Assembly (NCBI GenBank): GCA_964556885.1
Contig: CAZKYP010000152.1
Coordinates: forward strand, 1 to 7,729
Source: CAZKYP01 sp964556885
GTDB lineage: Bacteria > Planctomycetota > Phycisphaerae > Sedimentisphaerales > Anaerobacaceae
Reading direction: 5' to 3'
Length of the DNA: 7,729 bases
Below the pieces are notes generated by a model that was not told where the DNA came from, made no database searches, and saw only the letters and a program-made list of their open reading frames with translations. Position 1 is the first letter of the stretch, and each line of letters starts with the position of its first letter. Made by a program: the position numbers and the translations under genes. Of the stretch, positions 6,145-7,729 are shown piece by piece.

Positions 6145-6492
6145 CTATTTTCCTGCACCTGCTTCAGAAGTTGTATTTTTCGAATCATTGTTTGAAGATG
6201 TTGATTTACAGTTTTCATAATCTTCCAATATTTTAAATGCGGCGTCTATATCACCTCTGTGAAGAGCATTCATTGCATTTGAAGCAACTTTATGTTTAGG
6301 CGTTCGAAAATAAAAACCCAGCATTAGAAATTCGAATATGTACTGCATCATAAAATAAACGGGAATAACAAAGAAATACGCTATCAACCAATCAACTCTC
6401 GTCCACAGTAAATAGGTAACTATGGCCGTACCGGTTATTACGAGCAGATACCTGATAAAATCCCAATGGCTCGTTATCTCTAATTTACGCAT
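6145..6492 (-). CDS. Small two-helix membrane protein of unknown function
   Basis: I do not recognise this 115-residue protein. Residues 13-30 and about 35-60 are strongly hydrophobic and rich in Tyr/Phe, consistent with two membrane helices joined by the short loop TRVDW. The positive-inside pattern suggests both termini are cytoplasmic. Residues 64-92 (start HKVASNAMNALHRGDIDAAF, then KILEDYE) look like a single amphipathic helical hairpin, reminiscent of half a TPR. The last 20 residues are a Ser/Asn/Thr-rich tail, probably disordered. AGGAG 8 nt before the ATG gives a convincing start, and that is the main reason to believe the gene. It is visibly more A/T-rich than pilB and pilT. It converges with pilT and stands alone; the nearest minus-strand gene lies about 390 bp upstream. 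Confidence 0.75.
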   Translation of the reverse strand: MRKLEITSHWDFIRYLLVITGTAIVTYLLWTRVDWLIAYFFVIPVYFMMQYIFEFLMLGFYFRTPKHKVASNAMNALHRGDIDAAFKILEDYENCKSTSSNNDSKNTTSEAGAGK

Positions 6493-6530
6493 GGTCTCTT
6501 CTCCTAATAAAAAACCGTATAGTGGCGGCT

Positions 6531-6566
6531 CCCTTCGGCAGTGAGCTCAGGGTCGAACTGTGCCCC
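6531..6566. repeat. Dispersed repeat CCCTTCGGCAGTGAGCTCAGGG type
   Basis: Contains CCCTTCGGCAGTGAGCTCAG followed by GGTCGAACTGTGCCCC. The TTCG...GCTCAGG core is shared with 169-183, 381-396 and 5941-5957. A low-complexity stretch rich in GTTCG (about 6571-6593) follows. It lies just upstream of the ribosome site of the small membrane protein gene, and I see no clear promoter for that gene. Confidence 0.5.
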
Positions 6567-6665
6567 ACCAGGTTCGGTGTTCGTTGTTCGTCGATAAAAA
6601 TCTTCAATATTTACTATTTCATCTGAAGTTTGTCTTTTCAAAGTAGTTTCGCTTGATGCATTATC

Positions 6666-6773
6666 GGCGATTTTGGTGTGCGATATAACTAAATATTGCG
6701 GCCGAATCTGCTGAATCCGTCTAAAAAAAGCCGCATGGCAAAGCCAAAAAAGGGGAAATAATAAAAAATCGCC
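6666..6773. other. Nested inverted repeats, candidate structured RNA element
   Basis: The outer arms GGCGATTTT (6666-6674) and AAAATCGCC (6765-6773) are perfect 9-bp complements. Inside, TGCGGC (6697-6702) pairs with GCCGCA (6730-6735). Immediately next to it is TGGC-AAA-GCCA (6736-6746). The remainder is A-rich. The arrangement is nested and non-conflicting, so it could fold on either strand as a closed multibranch element of 108 nt. On the minus strand a T7 run follows the inner GC-rich part, so part of it could instead terminate the PLD-like gene. No known RNA family was recognised. The rest of 6493-6879 holds repeats only. Confidence 0.3.
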
Positions 6774-6852
6774 ATTTTAAGGCAAATTTGCACTATTTGT
6801 TGGTTGTTCGTATTTCGGGATCCGGTGTTCGTCGTATCGTCGTTGTCATTCC

Positions 6853-6872
6853 TGTAGATTGTAGATTGTAGA
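6853..6872. repeat. TGTAGAT tandem repeat
   Basis: Two full units and one six-base partial unit of TGTAGAT. It directly follows GTCATTCC (6845-6852), the head shared by the dispersed repeats here. It lies just past the stop codon of the PLD-like gene. Confidence 0.7.
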
Positions 6873-6879
6873 CTTTATT

Positions 6880-7413
6880 TCATTGCAAAAGAAGGTCTTT
6901 GTAATCAGCGCAAAACTTCTTTCTCTTACATTGACGACAATGCTCACCTCGCCAGATTTTGTCTATCTGGTCCATAATCCTGCCTATGATTTTAGTATCA
7001 TCAGTTATAATACCGGCCTCGAAGTTTCTCCGCTCGGTGCTCTTTGCACCCATGCCCGCCCCTGTAAGATTGGCACTGCCCGTATAAGCAAATTCACCGT
7101 CAATTATTACGGACTTAAAATGCACCCGGGGACATAAAATCCTTTCCATCCCTTTTATCAAATTCGGATACTTATCGAAATCCCTTCTGAAGGCCGCACC
7201 AGGCTCTTTAGCATGAAGCAGCCTTATCTCGACATTCTTCGCCGCCAGAACAGAGAGTATCTCAAGAAAAGGGACCATTTTGCTTTGCTTATCCACATAC
7301 AGGTCCTTCAAGTCGGCGGTTGCCAGCCAGAGGAATCTTCCGGCATTCGGAACCTGCTCGCAGATCACTCTTTCATATATTTGCCTGTCTGTAATAAACT
7401 CAAGCATGATCAT
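6880..7413 (-). CDS. Single-HKD phospholipase D-like protein with cysteine cluster
   Basis: A protein of about 177 residues (numbered from the ATG at 7413) with one PLD-type motif: HFKSVIID gives H98-x-K100-x4-D105, followed by GSANLTGAG (112-120) and RRNFEAGI (128-135). Proteins with one HKD usually dimerise to complete the active site and include Nuc-type nucleases and phosphodiesterases; the substrate is unknown here. The C-terminus has HCRQC (158-162) and C168, a CxxCx5C cluster that may bind zinc or iron. There is no signal peptide, so it is probably cytoplasmic. The frame is open to an ATG at 7485 (201 residues), but those 24 extra codons overlap a good promoter, and from memory relatives begin near MLEFIT. 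The ATG at 7407 is equally possible. No ribosome site is clear at any of the starts. Confidence 0.85.
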   Translation of the reverse strand: MIMLEFITDRQIYERVICEQVPNAGRFLWLATADLKDLYVDKQSKMVPFLEILSVLAAKNVEIRLLHAKEPGAAFRRDFDKYPNLIKGMERILCPRVHFKSVIIDGEFAYTGSANLTGAGMGAKSTERRNFEAGIITDDTKIIGRIMDQIDKIWRGEHCRQCKRKKFCADYKDLLLQ

Positions 7414-7446
7414 TTGCTTTTCATTCAGGAATAATATTGTTGTAGA

Positions 7447-7475
7447 ATTGTACCGGGTATCGGTGTTTGTGACAA
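7447..7475 (-). promoter_or_regulatory. Candidate promoter for the PLD-like gene
   Basis: On the minus strand TTGTCA (7470-7475; 5/6) and TACAAT (7447-7452; 5/6) are 17 nt apart. The predicted start near 7440 gives a leader of roughly 27-33 nt to the ATGs at 7413 and 7407. This argues against the ATG at 7485. Confidence 0.5.
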
Positions 7476-7485
7476 TGTCATTCAT

Positions 7486-7503
7486 AGTCCCGATTCATCG
7501 GGA
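7486..7503. repeat. Palindrome TCCCGATTCATCGGGA, copy B
   Basis: AGTCCCGATTCATCGGGA is the exact reverse complement of 312-329, 18 of 18 bases, in inverted orientation about 7.2 kb apart. It lies just upstream of the PLD-like gene promoter. Confidence 0.7.
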
Positions 7504-7583
7504 ATCAACTTGTGCCATAGGTATTTATGTCACAGGTATAGTCAATTCTCCATCCTATTCCCTATTCCCAAAGTGGTAGATTT

Positions 7584-7714
7584 TCAATCAAAAACGATGG
7601 TAGCGCAGGGCAAAAATAAAATTTTTTGAGAAATTTTAAATTCCTGCCGCACAGACACTTACGATTTTTATTTTTTTTAAAATCCCGAAAATATCAATCA
7701 AAAACGATGGTAGC
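7584..7714. repeat. Pair of identical 21-bp direct repeats, 110-bp period
   Basis: A 21-bp sequence, TCAATCAAAAACGATGG followed by TAGC, occurs identically at 7584-7604 and 7694-7714. The 89 bp between them are A/T-rich, with palindromes AAAATTT/AAATTTT (7618-7637) and GATTTT/AAAATC (7663-7684). The window ends 15 bp after the second copy, so further units may exist outside. No open frame is convincing in 7504-7729. Confidence 0.8.
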
Positions 7715-7729
7715 TCCAATTATAGGGGG

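Noticed and set aside
6725..6760. Cyclic di-GMP riboswitch suggested by GCCGCATGGCAAAGCC
   Set aside because: The required partner segments of the GEMM-I consensus are absent, and the element does not precede a gene in a fitting orientation.
7584..7714. CRISPR array
   Set aside because: Only two repeats are visible, the 89-bp interval is far too long for a spacer and is low-complexity A/T, and no cas gene is present.

Overview
The window looks like a scaffold piece from a Gram-negative environmental bacterium. My best guess is a planctomycete, perhaps of the Phycisphaerae/Sedimentisphaerales type. This is inference from three things: a PEP-CTERM exported protein, the style of the CinA and PilB/PilT proteins, and intergenic DNA packed with short palindromic repeats. 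No rRNA or other phylogenetic marker is present to confirm it. A run of 100 Ns (1830-1929) marks an assembly gap inside cinA.

Layout. 1-446: no convincing gene; a mosaic of short dispersed repeats. 447-1115 (-): an exported PEP-CTERM/VPLPA-type protein with a leader of about 240 nt, a good upstream promoter and a possible gene remnant in that leader. 1394-1736: more repeats, then a short cinA promoter. 1737-2829 (+): cinA, interrupted by the gap. 2826-2854: a near-consensus promoter placed on the cinA stop codon. 2891-4630 and 4661-5812 (+): pilB and pilT, the extension and retraction ATPases of a type IV pilus, 30 nt apart and evidently one operon. 5813-6144: a repeat and hairpin cluster. 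6145-6492 (-): an unknown small two-helix membrane protein. 6493-6879: repeats and a nested inverted-repeat element that could fold as RNA. 6880-7413 (-): a single-HKD phospholipase D-like protein with a C-terminal cysteine cluster. 7414-7729: its promoter, a palindrome also found near the left end, and a 21-bp direct repeat with a 110-bp period.

Function. pilB and pilT are the only clear partners: PilB powers pilus assembly and PilT disassembly, giving twitching, adhesion or DNA uptake. CinA (an NMN deamidase / ADP-ribose pyrophosphatase-type protein, historically competence-associated) lies just upstream but probably has its own transcript, because a strong promoter separates it from pilB. 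The PEP-CTERM protein, the small membrane protein and the PLD-like protein are all on the minus strand and have no visible functional link to one another.

I did not find a clear new multi-gene system. The most unusual content is non-coding: at least four families of short palindromic modules, many headed by GTCATYCC-like sequence, some with GNRA-type tetraloops, plus one nested inverted-repeat element at 6666-6773.
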